NCBI RefSeq assembly: GCF_003002915.1
Contig: NZ_PVTG01000017.1
Span: 1-64,000, forward strand
Direction of reading: 5' to 3'
From: Geodermatophilus tzadiensis
GTDB taxonomy: Bacteria; Actinomycetota; Actinomycetes; Mycobacteriales; Geodermatophilaceae
Length of the DNA stretch: 64,000 nt
This document shows positions 37,281 to 47,263 of the stretch, in pieces. Position numbers and translations under genes: made by a program. The notes under the pieces are model-generated. The model had not been told where the DNA came from. It was given only the letters and a program-made list of their open reading frames with translations, and ran no database searches. Numbering within the stretch: the first letter of the stretch is position 1; the number at the start of each line of letters is the position of its first letter.

Positions 37281-38061
37281 GCGGCGCCCGGCCGACGGCG
37301 AACACCCGGCGGAACGGCAGCACCGTCGTCCCGTCCGGCCGCGCCGGGTAGGCCGTCCGCAGCGCCGCGGCGTACTCCGCGGTGAGCGCGGCGGCCCCGT
37401 CGTCGTCGAGCAGCGCCAGCACCGGCCGCAGGACCGTGCTGCGCACCCAGCTCAGCACCGGGTCGGGTCCCCGCAGCACGTGCAGGTACGTCGTCTCCCA
37501 CACGTCGGGGACCAGGCCCGCGCCCGCCAGCACGTCGAGGTAGCCCGCCGGCTCGAGCACCGCGTCCGGCGGGGGAGCGGCGGGAGCCAGCCGCCCCGCC
37601 CAGGCCGGCGAGGTGCACAGGTCGGCCAGCAGCCGGTGCGTCGGGGCGGTGGAGTTGCCCGGCACCTGCACCGCCAGCCACCCACCCGGCGCCAGCAGCC
37701 CGGCCCACCGGGAGAGCAGCGCGGCGTGCCCCGGCACCCAGTGCAGGACGGCGTTGCTCACCAGGACGTCGACCGGTCCGGCCGGCCGCCAGTCCCGCAC
37801 GTCGCCGCGCTCGAACCCCACCCGGCCCGGGACGGCGTGCGCGGCCGCCGCGGCGAGCATCTCCGGTGAGGAGTCCACGCCGGTGACCCGCGCCTCGGGC
37901 CACCGCGCGGCCAGCGAGGCGGTCAGCGCGCCCTCGCCGCAGCCGAGGTCGACGACGACCCGCGGCGCGTCGGCGTCCACCCGGGCGAGCAGGTCGGCGA
38001 AGGGCCGGGCGCGCTCCCCGGCGTGGCGCAGGTACAGCGCGGGGTCCCAGGCGGCGTCCAC
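37267..38061 (-). CDS. tam: Trans-aconitate 2-methyltransferase-like
   Basis: A 264-residue SAM methyltransferase. DPALYLRHAGERARPFADLL at the N-terminus, VVDLGCGEGALTASLAARWP (motif I), SNAVLHWVPGHAALL and QVPGNSTAPTHRLL match the Tam family, which methylates trans-aconitate to relieve aconitase inhibition. GTG start at 38059-38061; TACGGT (complement of 38070-38075) 8 nt upstream suggests a leaderless transcript. Divergent from tmk. Confidence 0.87.
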   Translation of the reverse strand: MDAAWDPALYLRHAGERARPFADLLARVDADAPRVVVDLGCGEGALTASLAARWPEARVTGVDSSPEMLAAAAAHAVPGRVGFERGDVRDWRPAGPVDVLVSNAVLHWVPGHAALLSRWAGLLAPGGWLAVQVPGNSTAPTHRLLADLCTSPAWAGRLAPAAPPPDAVLEPAGYLDVLAGAGLVPDVWETTYLHVLRGPDPVLSWVRSTVLRPVLALLDDDGAAALTAEYAAALRTAYPARPDGTTVLPFRRVFAVGRAPLSAG

Positions 38062-38069
38062 GGGACCTG

Positions 38070-38075
38070 ACCGTA
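38070..38075 (-). promoter_or_regulatory. Putative -10 box for tam
   Basis: TACGGT on the minus strand with 8 nt to the GTG. A matching TACCGT (38104-38109) on the plus strand could serve tmk, giving back-to-back promoters in a 99-bp gap. Confidence 0.38.
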
Positions 38076-38160
38076 GAGCCCCGGGGACGTCGGACCCGGC
38101 CGGTACCGTGGACCGGCCGCCGGGAGGCCCGGTGGCCGCCCGCTGCGAGGGAGCCCCGCG

Positions 38161-38817
38161 ATCGACGTCCACCCGCGTCCGCCCGGCCGTGGGCTGTTCG
38201 TCGCCTTCGAGGGTGGGGAGGGCACCGGCAAGTCCACCCAGGCGCGGCTGCTCCTCGACTGGCTCGGCCTGCACGAGCTCCCCGCGCGGATCACCCACGA
38301 GCCCGGCGGCACCCCGCCCGGCGCCCGCATCCGTGCGCTGCTGCTCGACCCGGCCACCGGCGACCTCGCGCCCCGCGCCGAGGCGCTGCTCTACGCCGCC
38401 GACCGCGCCCACCACGTGCACGCCGTGGTCCGCCCGGCGCTGGAGGCCGGCGAGGTCGTCGTCACCGACCGCTACGTCGACAGCTCGCTGGCCTACCAGG
38501 GCGCCGGCCGCACCCTCGACCTCGACGAGGTGCGCCGGATCTCGACCTGGGCCACCGGCGGGCTGGTGCCCGACCTCACCGTGCTGCTCGACCTGCCGCC
38601 CGAGACGGGGCTCGCCCGCGCGCTCGGCCGCGCCGCCGCCGACCGCCTGGAGTCGGAGTCGCTGGAGTTCCACCAGCGGGTCCGCGCCACCTTCCGCGCG
38701 CTGGCCGACGCCGACCCCGGCCGCTACCTGGTCCTCGACGCGGAGCGGCCGGCCGAGGAGATCGCTGCCGCCGTCCGCAAGCGGGTCGGTGCCCTGCTGC
38801 CCGGGCGGGTCGCGTGA
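38161..38817 (+). CDS. tmk: Thymidylate kinase (noncanonical start)
   Basis: The mature part is a clear dTMP kinase: LFVAFEGGEGTGKSTQARLL P-loop, ITHEPGGTPPG, and TDRYVDSSLAYQGAGR. It phosphorylates dTMP to dTDP. The frame is open from the TAG at 38074-38076, but no ATG, GTG or TTG occurs in it before 38416, which is well inside the gene. An ATC at 38161 lies 8 nt after GAGGGA (38147-38152), the best-placed ribosome binding site, and would give 218 residues, a normal length. CTG at 38143 is an alternative. A sequencing or assembly error is possible. The stop overlaps holB. Confidence 0.85.
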   Translation: MDVHPRPPGRGLFVAFEGGEGTGKSTQARLLLDWLGLHELPARITHEPGGTPPGARIRALLLDPATGDLAPRAEALLYAADRAHHVHAVVRPALEAGEVVVTDRYVDSSLAYQGAGRTLDLDEVRRISTWATGGLVPDLTVLLDLPPETGLARALGRAAADRLESESLEFHQRVRATFRALADADPGRYLVLDAERPAEEIAAAVRKRVGALLPGRVA

Positions 38818-39986
38818 GCGCCCCGGCCGACGGCGTCTGGGCGCAGGTGATCGGCCAGCCCGCCGTGGTGGCCGAGCTGCGGGCCGCCGTCGCCGACCCG
38901 GCGGCGATGACCCACGCGTGGCTGTTCACCGGCCCGCCGGGGTCGGGCCGCTCGGTCGCCGCCCGGGCCTTTGCCGCCGCGCTGCAGTGCCCCGACGGCG
39001 GCGACGGCACCTGCCACGCCTGCCGCACCGTGCTGGCCGGCACCCACGCCGACGTCCAGACTGTCGTCCCCGAGGGACTGTCCATCGGCGTCGTGGAGGC
39101 CCGCGAGCTGGTGCGGCTGGCCGGGCGCGCGCCGTCGCAGGGCCGCTGGCAGGTCGTCGTCGTGGAGGACGCCGACCGGATGACCGAGCAGGCTGCCAAC
39201 GCGGTGCTCAAGATGATCGAGGAGCCGCCGCCGCGGACGGTGTTCCTGCTGTGCGCGCCGAGCCTGCACCCCGAGGACGTCCCGGTCACCATCCGCTCCC
39301 GCTGCCGGGTGGTCGGCCTGCGCACGCCGCCGGCCGACGCCGTCGCCGACGTGCTGGTGCGCCGCGACGGGATCGACCCGGCGCTGGCGGCCTGGGCGGC
39401 GGGCGCCGCCGGCGGGCACGTCGGGCGGGCCCGGCACCTGGCCCGCGACGAGACCGCCCGCATGGCCCGCAAGGCGGTGCTCGACGTGCCACTGCGGCTG
39501 GTCTCGCTGGCCGCCTGCCTCACCGCCGCCGACGACCTCGTCGGCGCGGCCAAGGAGGAGTCCGACCGCGCCGCCGCGGAGCTCGACGGCGCGGAGACCG
39601 AGGCGGTCAAGGCCAGTCTCGGCGTCGGCGCGCGCGGGCCGGGCGTGGCCGCCGCCAGCCGCGGCGCCGGCGTGCTCAAGGACCTGGAGAAGCGGCAGAG
39701 GAGCCGGGCCACCCGCATCGGCCGCGACTCCCTCGACCGGGCCCTGGTCGACCTCGCCGGGCTCTACCGCGACGCCCTCGTCCTGCACGCCGCGCCGGCC
39801 GAGCAGCTGCCGCTCAACCACCCCGACCGTCGGGCCGACGCCGAGGAGCTCGCCCGCCGGATCGGCGCCGAGGGGGCGCTGCGCCGCATCGACGCCGTCC
39901 TGGCCTGCCGGACGGCGCTCGAGCAGAACGTGAAGCCGCAGGTCGCCGTCGAGGCGCTCACCGTGGCGCTGCGCCTGCCGGCCTGA
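38814..39986 (+). CDS. holB: DNA polymerase III subunit delta'
   Basis: A 390-residue clamp-loader subunit. It has a degenerate P-loop TGPPGSGRSVAARAFAAAL (Arg for Lys) and zinc-type cysteines in CPDGGDGTCHACRTVL. VVVEDADRMTEQAANAVLKM and LLCAPSLHPEDVPVTIRSRC (sensor/SRC motif) follow. The C-terminus is helical. Coupled to tmk by a GTGA overlap, the usual actinobacterial arrangement (tmk-holB). Confidence 0.93.
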   Translation: MSAPADGVWAQVIGQPAVVAELRAAVADPAAMTHAWLFTGPPGSGRSVAARAFAAALQCPDGGDGTCHACRTVLAGTHADVQTVVPEGLSIGVVEARELVRLAGRAPSQGRWQVVVVEDADRMTEQAANAVLKMIEEPPPRTVFLLCAPSLHPEDVPVTIRSRCRVVGLRTPPADAVADVLVRRDGIDPALAAWAAGAAGGHVGRARHLARDETARMARKAVLDVPLRLVSLAACLTAADDLVGAAKEESDRAAAELDGAETEAVKASLGVGARGPGVAAASRGAGVLKDLEKRQRSRATRIGRDSLDRALVDLAGLYRDALVLHAAPAEQLPLNHPDRRADAEELARRIGAEGALRRIDAVLACRTALEQNVKPQVAVEALTVALRLPA

Positions 39987-40050
39987 GAGAGGACCCTCCT
40001 GCCCCCCACCGCTCGCAGGCTCGCGGCGGGCCCCTGCAGGAGGGCCACCG
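39987..40050. repeat. Dispersed ~60-bp hairpin element, copy 2
   Basis: Begins directly after the holB stop. CCCTCCTG (39994-40001) pairs perfectly with CAGGAGGG (40037-40044), around an inner CCGC...GCGG hairpin. Most of the sequence aligns with 4941-5000, including CTCGCA-GCTCG and GCGGGCCCCTG. It likely acts as holB terminator before the tRNA gene. Confidence 0.62.
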
Positions 40051-40095
40051 CACGGGCCGGACGGGTGCGTGACGTAGGCTGTGCACCGCACGTCC

Positions 40096-40168
40096 GCCGC
40101 CTTAGCTCAGTCGGTAGAGCATCTCACTCGTAATGAGAAGGTCGTCGGTTCGATTCCGACAGGCGGCT
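40096..40168 (+). tRNA. tRNA-Thr (anticodon CGT)
   Basis: A complete cloverleaf: acceptor GCCGCCT (40096-40102) with AGGCGGC (40161-40167) and discriminator T at 40168. The D arm contains AGCTCAGTCGGTAGAGC. The anticodon stem TCTCA/TGAGA encloses loop CTCGTAA with CGT at 40129-40131. The T arm is GTCGG-TTCGATT-CCGAC. It reads ACG codons. The 3' CCA is not encoded. Confidence 0.97.
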
Positions 40169-40276
40169 CTCCTGCTCCCCACGCCCCGGCAGCCGTCCGG
40201 GTGACGCCGAACGTCCCTCCCTTCCGGTAGACAGCGAGCGCGCCGACGACGGCGGCGCCCACCGGACGGAGGCAGC

Positions 40277-42685
<2,409 letters not shown>

Positions 42686-42736
42686 GTGAGCGGTCCCTCC
42701 CCCCGATCGGGGGATCCGACCGCGGACTCCGCTCAC
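42686..42736 (+). terminator. Nested hairpin terminator after the UvrA paralogue
   Basis: Outer arms GTGAGCGG (42686-42693) and CCGCTCAC (42729-42736) enclose CCCCC-GATC-GGGGG (about 42700-42713). A long stacked structure starts at the stop codon. Confidence 0.6.
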
Positions 42737-42815
42737 GTCCGGTCAGGTCGGTGCCGATCTGCTCTGTACAGACCCCGGGGGGACGTCCCCCGGGCGGGCG
42801 AGCAGGAGGACGGGC

Positions 42816-43463
42816 ATGGCGACGCCGGGAGTGGACCACCCGGAGGAGCGGGCGGTCGTCGACGTGAAGGCCGAGAGCCGTGACGACGTGCTGCTGAGCT
42901 TCGTCGAGGAGGTCTCGGGCGGCGAGATGGTGCTCAGCGTGGGCACCGACGCCGCCAAGCGCCGGGTGCGCCTCGACGTCGGCGAGCACCTCGAGCTGAT
43001 CTGGCGCGGGCCCGACGAGCTGCGCTCGGTGCCGGCCCAGCTGGTCGAGGTCGGCGGGGGCGACGCCCCCACGTGGCGGATCCGCACCACCGGGCCGGCC
43101 TCGCGCGGGCAGCGCCGGGCGGCCGTCCGCGCGCCGATGGCGCTGCCCCTGGAGGTGGAGGTCGGCAAGGCCGTCCTCGGCGGCGCGACCCTCGACCTCA
43201 GCGAGGGCGGCAGCCGCTGCCTGTTCGTCGCGCCGCCCGCCGGCGCGCCGGCGATCGAGGTCGGCGCCGTCCTCGGGGTCACCCTCGACCTCGACGGCAC
43301 CCGCCTGCGCTTCGACGCGGAGGTGATCCGCCGCCACGAGCGGGAGGACGGGCGCCCGGAGCTGTCGCTGCGCTTCCTCGGGCTCGGCGAGAAGCGGCAG
43401 GACACCATCCGGCGCCGGGTCTTCGCCGAGCTGCGCGACCTGCGCTCCCGCGGCGTGATCTAG
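42816..43463 (+). CDS. PilZ-domain (YcgR-like) c-di-GMP-binding protein
   Basis: A 215-residue protein: an N-terminal YcgR-like beta domain (about 1-95) then PilZ, with GQRRAAVRAPM carrying the RxxxR motif and ATLDLSEGGSRC the (D/N)xSxxG motif. It should bind cyclic di-GMP and relay it to a partner, in flagellar or pilus-bearing bacteria often the motor or pilus. ATG at 42816 follows AGGAGGA by 5 nt. CTGTACAG (42762-42769) and a GGGGG...CCCCC hairpin lie in the leader. The receiver-Hpt gene begins 91 bp downstream. Confidence 0.88.
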   Translation: MATPGVDHPEERAVVDVKAESRDDVLLSFVEEVSGGEMVLSVGTDAAKRRVRLDVGEHLELIWRGPDELRSVPAQLVEVGGGDAPTWRIRTTGPASRGQRRAAVRAPMALPLEVEVGKAVLGGATLDLSEGGSRCLFVAPPAGAPAIEVGAVLGVTLDLDGTRLRFDAEVIRRHEREDGRPELSLRFLGLGEKRQDTIRRRVFAELRDLRSRGVI

Positions 43464-43554
43464 CCGTCCCGGCTGCAGGAGCAGCCCCCGCCTGCCGATG
43501 CCTCCCGGGACGGGACGGCGCGCCGCCGCCCCGCGGACGCGCGAGGAGGCCCGT

Positions 43555-44319
43555 GTGGCGAGGGTGCTGGTCGTCGAGGACGAGGACACCACCCGGCTGC
43601 TGCTCGAGGCCCGCCTGCGCTGGGCCGGCCACCGGGTGCGCGCCGTGGCCTCCGCGCCGGAGGCGCGCGCGGTGATCGAGCACGCCTTCAGCCCGGAGGT
43701 CGTGGTCACCGACATGTTCATGCCCGGCGGCAGCGGCCTCGGCCTGGTCTCCGACCTGCGCGCCGACCCCGACTCGGCGACCGTGCCGGTCGTCTTCCTC
43801 AGCGGCCGCGCGCTGCCCGGGGACGTCGCCGCCGGCCGGGCCCTCGGCGCGGCCTACCTGCACAAGCCCTGCACCGTGGGCGAGCTGACCGCGGCCATCG
43901 ACGAGGTGCTCGGCGCTCCGGAGACGGCGCTGGAGGGCGCGGTGCGCCAGCGCGTCGGCGACCTGGGTGCCGTCGACAGCGACGAGGAGCGCGCACTCGT
44001 CGCCACCCTGCTCGAGGTCTTCGTCGCGCAGGCCCCCGCCGCCGTCGCCGCCGTCGAGTCGGCCGCGGCCGCCGGCGACGTCGCGCTGTTCGGCCAGGCC
44101 GCCCACCGGCTGCGCGGTGCCGCGGCCAACCTCGGCGCCGAGCCGCTGGCCCGCGCCTGCGCCGCCTGGGACGACGCCGCGGCCGAGGGCACCCTGCCCG
44201 ACCCGGCCGAGGTGGCGGCCGTCCTCGCCCGCGAGGTGCCGGCCACCTGCGCCGTGTTCACCGCGCTGGCCGCCGAGCTGCGCCAGGGGCCCCCGGAGGA
44301 CGCCGACCCGGAGGCCTGA
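43555..44319 (+). CDS. Response-regulator receiver domain fused to Hpt domain
   Basis: A 254-residue protein. The receiver domain spans about 2-120, with acidic pocket VVEDEDT, phospho-acceptor Asp in VVTDMFMPGG (about residue 52) and conserved Lys in YLHKPC. The Hpt domain follows at about 135-235, with the phosphorylatable His in GQAAHRLRGAAANLGA. No output domain, so it acts as a phosphorelay intermediate. GTG at 43555 is chosen because GAGGAGG lies 5 nt upstream; an ATG at 43498 in frame would add 19 residues. It follows the PilZ gene on the same strand, suggesting joint signalling. Confidence 0.85.
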   Translation: MARVLVVEDEDTTRLLLEARLRWAGHRVRAVASAPEARAVIEHAFSPEVVVTDMFMPGGSGLGLVSDLRADPDSATVPVVFLSGRALPGDVAAGRALGAAYLHKPCTVGELTAAIDEVLGAPETALEGAVRQRVGDLGAVDSDEERALVATLLEVFVAQAPAAVAAVESAAAAGDVALFGQAAHRLRGAAANLGAEPLARACAAWDDAAAEGTLPDPAEVAAVLAREVPATCAVFTALAAELRQGPPEDADPEA

Positions 44320-44341
44320 CGCCGTCGGCCAGGATGCGGCC

Positions 44342-45088
44342 GTGGACAGAGCCCGGCTCAGCGCGATCGCCCACCGCTGGCACCCCGTCGCCGCCCCCGT
44401 CTCCGACGAGAGCCTGCACCGCCTCCTCGACCGGCTGGCCCCGCCGCCGCAGGGCCGGGTGCTCGACCTCGGCTGCGGCTCCGGCGCCTGGCTGCTGCCG
44501 CTGGTGGCCGCCCACCCGGGACTGACCGGCGTCGGCGTGGACACCTCCGGCCCGGCGCTGGACGCCGCCCGCGACCGCGCCGCGATGGCCGGCGTGCTGG
44601 GCCGGGTCGAGTTCGTGCAGGACGACGCCGCGACCTGGCGGGCCGGGCCGTTCGACGCCGTCGTCTGCGTCGGCGCCACGCACGTCTTCGGCGGCCCGGC
44701 CGGCACGCTCGCGGCGCTGCGCGGGCACCTGCGCCCCGGCGGGCGGGTGCTCTTCGGCGACGGCTTCTGGGAGGCCGGCCCGAGCCCGGCGGCGCTGGCC
44801 GGGCTGGGTGCCGGGCCGGGGGAGCTGCCCGACCTGCCCGGGCTGCTGGCCGAGGTGCGGCGCGCGGGCCTGGAGCCAGGCTACGGCCACCTGAGCACCC
44901 GGGCGGAGTGGGACGAGTACGAGTGGTGCTGGACCGGCGCGCTCACCGAGTGGGCGCTGACCGAGGCCCCGGACGGCGACCGCGAGGCCGCGCTGGAGGC
45001 CGCCCGCGCCCACCGCCGGCAGTGGCTGGAGGGCTACCGCGGCGAGCTGGGCTTCCTCACCGTCGTCCTGCACGACAGGGATCGCTGA
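44342..45088 (+). CDS. SAM-dependent methyltransferase
   Basis: A 248-residue class I methyltransferase with VLDLGCGSGAWLLPLV (motif I), GVGVDTSGPALDAA (motif II) and HLRPGGRVLFGDGFWE. Resembles small-molecule methyltransferases; the substrate is unknown. GTG at 44342; CAGGAT 6 nt upstream may be a leaderless -10. The final codons VVLHDRDR-stop are part of a 27-bp unit repeated three times in tandem past the stop. Confidence 0.8.
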   Translation: MDRARLSAIAHRWHPVAAPVSDESLHRLLDRLAPPPQGRVLDLGCGSGAWLLPLVAAHPGLTGVGVDTSGPALDAARDRAAMAGVLGRVEFVQDDAATWRAGPFDAVVCVGATHVFGGPAGTLAALRGHLRPGGRVLFGDGFWEAGPSPAALAGLGAGPGELPDLPGLLAEVRRAGLEPGYGHLSTRAEWDEYEWCWTGALTEWALTEAPDGDREAALEAARAHRRQWLEGYRGELGFLTVVLHDRDR

Positions 45089-45142
45089 GTCGTCCTGCAC
45101 GACGGGGATCGCTGAGTCGTCCTGCACGACAGGGACGGCTGA
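45062..45142 (+). repeat. Three tandem 27-bp units containing the stop codon
   Basis: Units at 45062-45088, 45089-45115 and 45116-45142 differ at only 1-3 positions. Each encodes VVLHD(R/G)D(R/G)-stop in the methyltransferase frame, so the end of the gene including TGA has been triplicated. Each unit contains the inverted repeat GTCGT-CCTGC-ACGAC. Confidence 0.9.
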
Positions 45143-45153
45143 CCCGCCCCGCA

Positions 45154-45210
45154 CACGACGGCGGCGGTGCACCCCGACCGGGGGTGCACCGCCGTGCGTC
45201 GTCCGTCGTG
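45154..45210. terminator. Very strong bidirectional terminator
   Basis: CGGCGGTGCACCCC (45162-45175) pairs perfectly over 14 bp with GGGGTGCACCGCCG (45181-45194) around a 5-nt loop. Outer arms CACGACGG (45154-45161) and CCGTCGTG (45203-45210) can extend the stem past a bulge. Lies between the convergent methyltransferase and ppa genes. Confidence 0.85.
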
Positions 45211-45216
45211 CGCTCG

Positions 45217-45237
45217 CCGAGGGGCCGGGCCCCTCGG
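45217..45237 (-). terminator. Second hairpin at the ppa end
   Basis: CCGAGGGGCC (45217-45226) and GGCCCCTCGG (45228-45237) form a near-perfect palindrome 4 bp beyond the ppa stop codon. Together with the larger hairpin it insulates ppa from the convergent gene. Confidence 0.55.
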
Positions 45238-45241
45238 GCCG

Positions 45242-45733
45242 TCAGTGGCCGCCGGCCTCCGCCGCCCGCTTGATCGAGGCCTCGATCTCGGCCTGGGCCT
45301 CGGCGCGGCCCACCCAGTTGGCGCCCTCGACCGACTTGCCCGGCTCGAGGTCCTTGTAGGTCTCGAAGAAGTGCTGGATCTCCAGCCGGTCGAACTCCGA
45401 GACGTCGGTGATGTCCTGGAGGTGGGCCATGCGGGGGTCGGTGGCCGGGACGGTGAGGACCTTGTCGTCCCCACCCGCCTCGTCGGTCATCCGGAACATG
45501 CCGATCGCCCGGCAGGTGATCAGGCACCCGGGGAACGTCGGCTCCTCCAGGAGCACCAGGGCGTCGAGCGGATCGCCGTCCAGCCCCAGGGTGTTCTCGA
45601 TGTACCCGTAGTCGGCCGGGTACCGGGTGGAGGTGAACAGCATCCGGTCGAGCCGGATGCGGCCGGTGGCGTGGTCCAGCTCGTACTTGTTCCGCTGGCC
45701 CTTGGGGATCTCTACCGTCACGTCGAACTGCAC
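45242..45733 (-). CDS. ppa: Inorganic pyrophosphatase (soluble, family I)
   Basis: A 163-residue cytoplasmic enzyme that hydrolyses pyrophosphate to phosphate. [40 protein letters not shown] (metal-binding aspartates) and [10 protein letters not shown] are family I hallmarks. Normal length. GTG start at 45731-45733, 68 bp from the divergent dacB start proposed here. Complements the membrane pyrophosphatase HppA in this window. Confidence 0.96.
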   Translation of the reverse strand: MQFDVTVEIPKGQRNKYELDHATGRIRLDRMLFTSTRYPADYGYIENTLGLDGDPLDALVLLEEPTFPGCLITCRAIGMFRMTDEAGGDDKVLTVPATDPRMAHLQDITDVSEFDRLEIQHFFETYKDLEPGKSVEGANWVGRAEAQAEIEASIKRAAEAGGH

Positions 45734-45801
45734 GGCACGTAGTGTGGCCCACCGGTATCAGGTCCACCGGTGCAGGTCCGCCCGGGGGTCACTCCCTGGG
45801 G

Positions 45802-47223
45802 GTGGGAACGATCGCGCCGAGCGGGTCGACGTCGGTCACGCCGAGCTACGGGCGGCTGCGCAGACGACTGCTGGTGACCGTCGTGGCGCTCGTGGTCGTC
45901 GCCGCGCTGGTGGTGGCCGGGCTGCTGTTCCTGCGCGGGGACGACGCCGCCCCGGACGCCGCCGACGGCCCGGCCGCGGTGCTGCCCGACGTCGGCGCAC
46001 CGGCGCCCGTGCTCGCCGCGCTGTCCGACGAGGCCCCCGCGCCCGACCCCGACGCGCTCAGCACGGTGCTGACGCCGCTGCTGGCCGTACCGGCGCTCGG
46101 CGGCGGCGTCTCGGCCGAGGTGGTCGACGTCGTCGGCGGGCAGATCCTCTTCGCGCTGGGCGCCGACGACCCGGTCACCCCCGCCTCGACGGCCAAGCTG
46201 CTCACCGCGGCCGCCGCGCTGACCACCCTCGACCCCGAGCAGACCCTCGAGACGCGCGTCGTCGCCGGGACCGGCCCGGGCGAGGTGGTGCTCGTCGGCG
46301 GCGGCGACCCCACCCTGTCCACGACGGCGCCCTCGTTGACCTACCCGGGCGCGCCGACCGTCGCCGACCTCGCCGCGCAGGTGCGGGCCGCGCTGCCCGC
46401 CGGGACGGCGGTGACCCGCGTCGTCGTCGACAACGCCCTGTTCGAGGGCCCGCTGACGGCGGAGGGCTGGGGGCCGGAGGACGCGCCGTCGACCTACGCG
46501 GCGCCGGTCACCGCCACCGCCGTCGACGGCGCCCGGCTCCGGCCCGGCGAGGACCCGCGCAGCGGCGCGCCGGGCACCGACGCCGGGCGCGCGCTCGCCG
46601 AGGCGCTCGGCGTCCCCGGTGCGACGGTCGAGCTCGGCGCGGCGCCCGACGGCGCGGAGACGCTGGGCAGCGTCCGCTCCGCCCCGGTGGCCCGCCTGGT
46701 GGAGCAGGCGCTGTCGCAGTCGGACAACCTGCTCGCCGAGTCGCTGGCGCGGCACGTCGCGCTGGCCCGCGACCTGCCCGCCACCTTCGACGGCGCAGCC
46801 CGGGCGGTGACCGGTGCCCTGGAGGAGGCCGGCCTGGACGTGGCCGACGTCGAGCTGCACGACGGCAGCGGGCTGTCCCGGCTGGACCTGGTCACCCCGG
46901 CGGTGCTCACCGAGCTGGTCGCCGGCGCCGCCGACGGCTCGCTGGAGGGGACCTCGGCGGTGCTGTCCGGCCTCGCGGTGGCCGGCTACGACGGCACGCT
47001 GGCCGACCGCGGCGACACCGACCCCGGCACCGCGCCCGGCGCCGTCCGCGCCAAGACCGGGACGCTGCTCGGCGTGCACGGCCTCGCCGGCACCGTCGTC
47101 ACCGCCGACGGTCGGCTGCTGGCCTACGCGCTCGTGGCCAACGGCACCTCGGGCGGCGGTGGCCCCGAGGAGGCCGCGCTCGACGCCGTGGCCTCCGCGA
47201 TGGCCGCCTGCGGCTGCCCGTGA
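45802..47223 (+). CDS. dacB: D-alanyl-D-alanine carboxypeptidase/endopeptidase (PBP4 family)
   Basis: A 473-residue exported serine peptidase that trims peptidoglycan peptides. An N-terminal signal anchor (LLVTVVALVVVAALVVAGLL) precedes the domain. PASTAKLL holds Ser-x-x-Lys (about 129-132), SQSDNLL the SxN motif and AKTGTLLG the KTG motif. Start: GTG at 45802 is preferred; GTG at 45742 would be only 8 bp from the ppa start and leave no promoter room. Order ppa (divergent) - dacB - metalloprotease - tilS - hpt matches M. tuberculosis. Confidence 0.92.
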   Translation: MGTIAPSGSTSVTPSYGRLRRRLLVTVVALVVVAALVVAGLLFLRGDDAAPDAADGPAAVLPDVGAPAPVLAALSDEAPAPDPDALSTVLTPLLAVPALGGGVSAEVVDVVGGQILFALGADDPVTPASTAKLLTAAAALTTLDPEQTLETRVVAGTGPGEVVLVGGGDPTLSTTAPSLTYPGAPTVADLAAQVRAALPAGTAVTRVVVDNALFEGPLTAEGWGPEDAPSTYAAPVTATAVDGARLRPGEDPRSGAPGTDAGRALAEALGVPGATVELGAAPDGAETLGSVRSAPVARLVEQALSQSDNLLAESLARHVALARDLPATFDGAARAVTGALEEAGLDVADVELHDGSGLSRLDLVTPAVLTELVAGAADGSLEGTSAVLSGLAVAGYDGTLADRGDTDPGTAPGAVRAKTGTLLGVHGLAGTVVTADGRLLAYALVANGTSGGGGPEEAALDAVASAMAACGCP

Positions 47224-47251
47224 GCGCCTCCGGGCGCCCAGGCCGCCCGCG

Positions 47252-47257
47252 TAGGGT
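47252..47257 (+). promoter_or_regulatory. Putative -10 box of a leaderless metalloprotease gene
   Basis: TAGGGT, then 6 nt (GAAAAA) and the ATG at 47264. It is AT-rich by local standards and spaced as in other leaderless candidates here. The GGGTG part could instead act as a poor ribosome binding site. Confidence 0.4.
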
Positions 47258-47263
47258 GAAAAA

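Noticed and set aside
45062-45142. CRISPR or transposon end
   Set aside because: Three head-to-tail 27-bp units without spacers, target duplication or transposase; better explained by local tandem duplication.
45742-45801. Earlier GTG start for dacB at 45742
   Set aside because: It would leave 8 bp to the divergent ppa start; the GTG at 45802 leaves promoter space and keeps the signal anchor.
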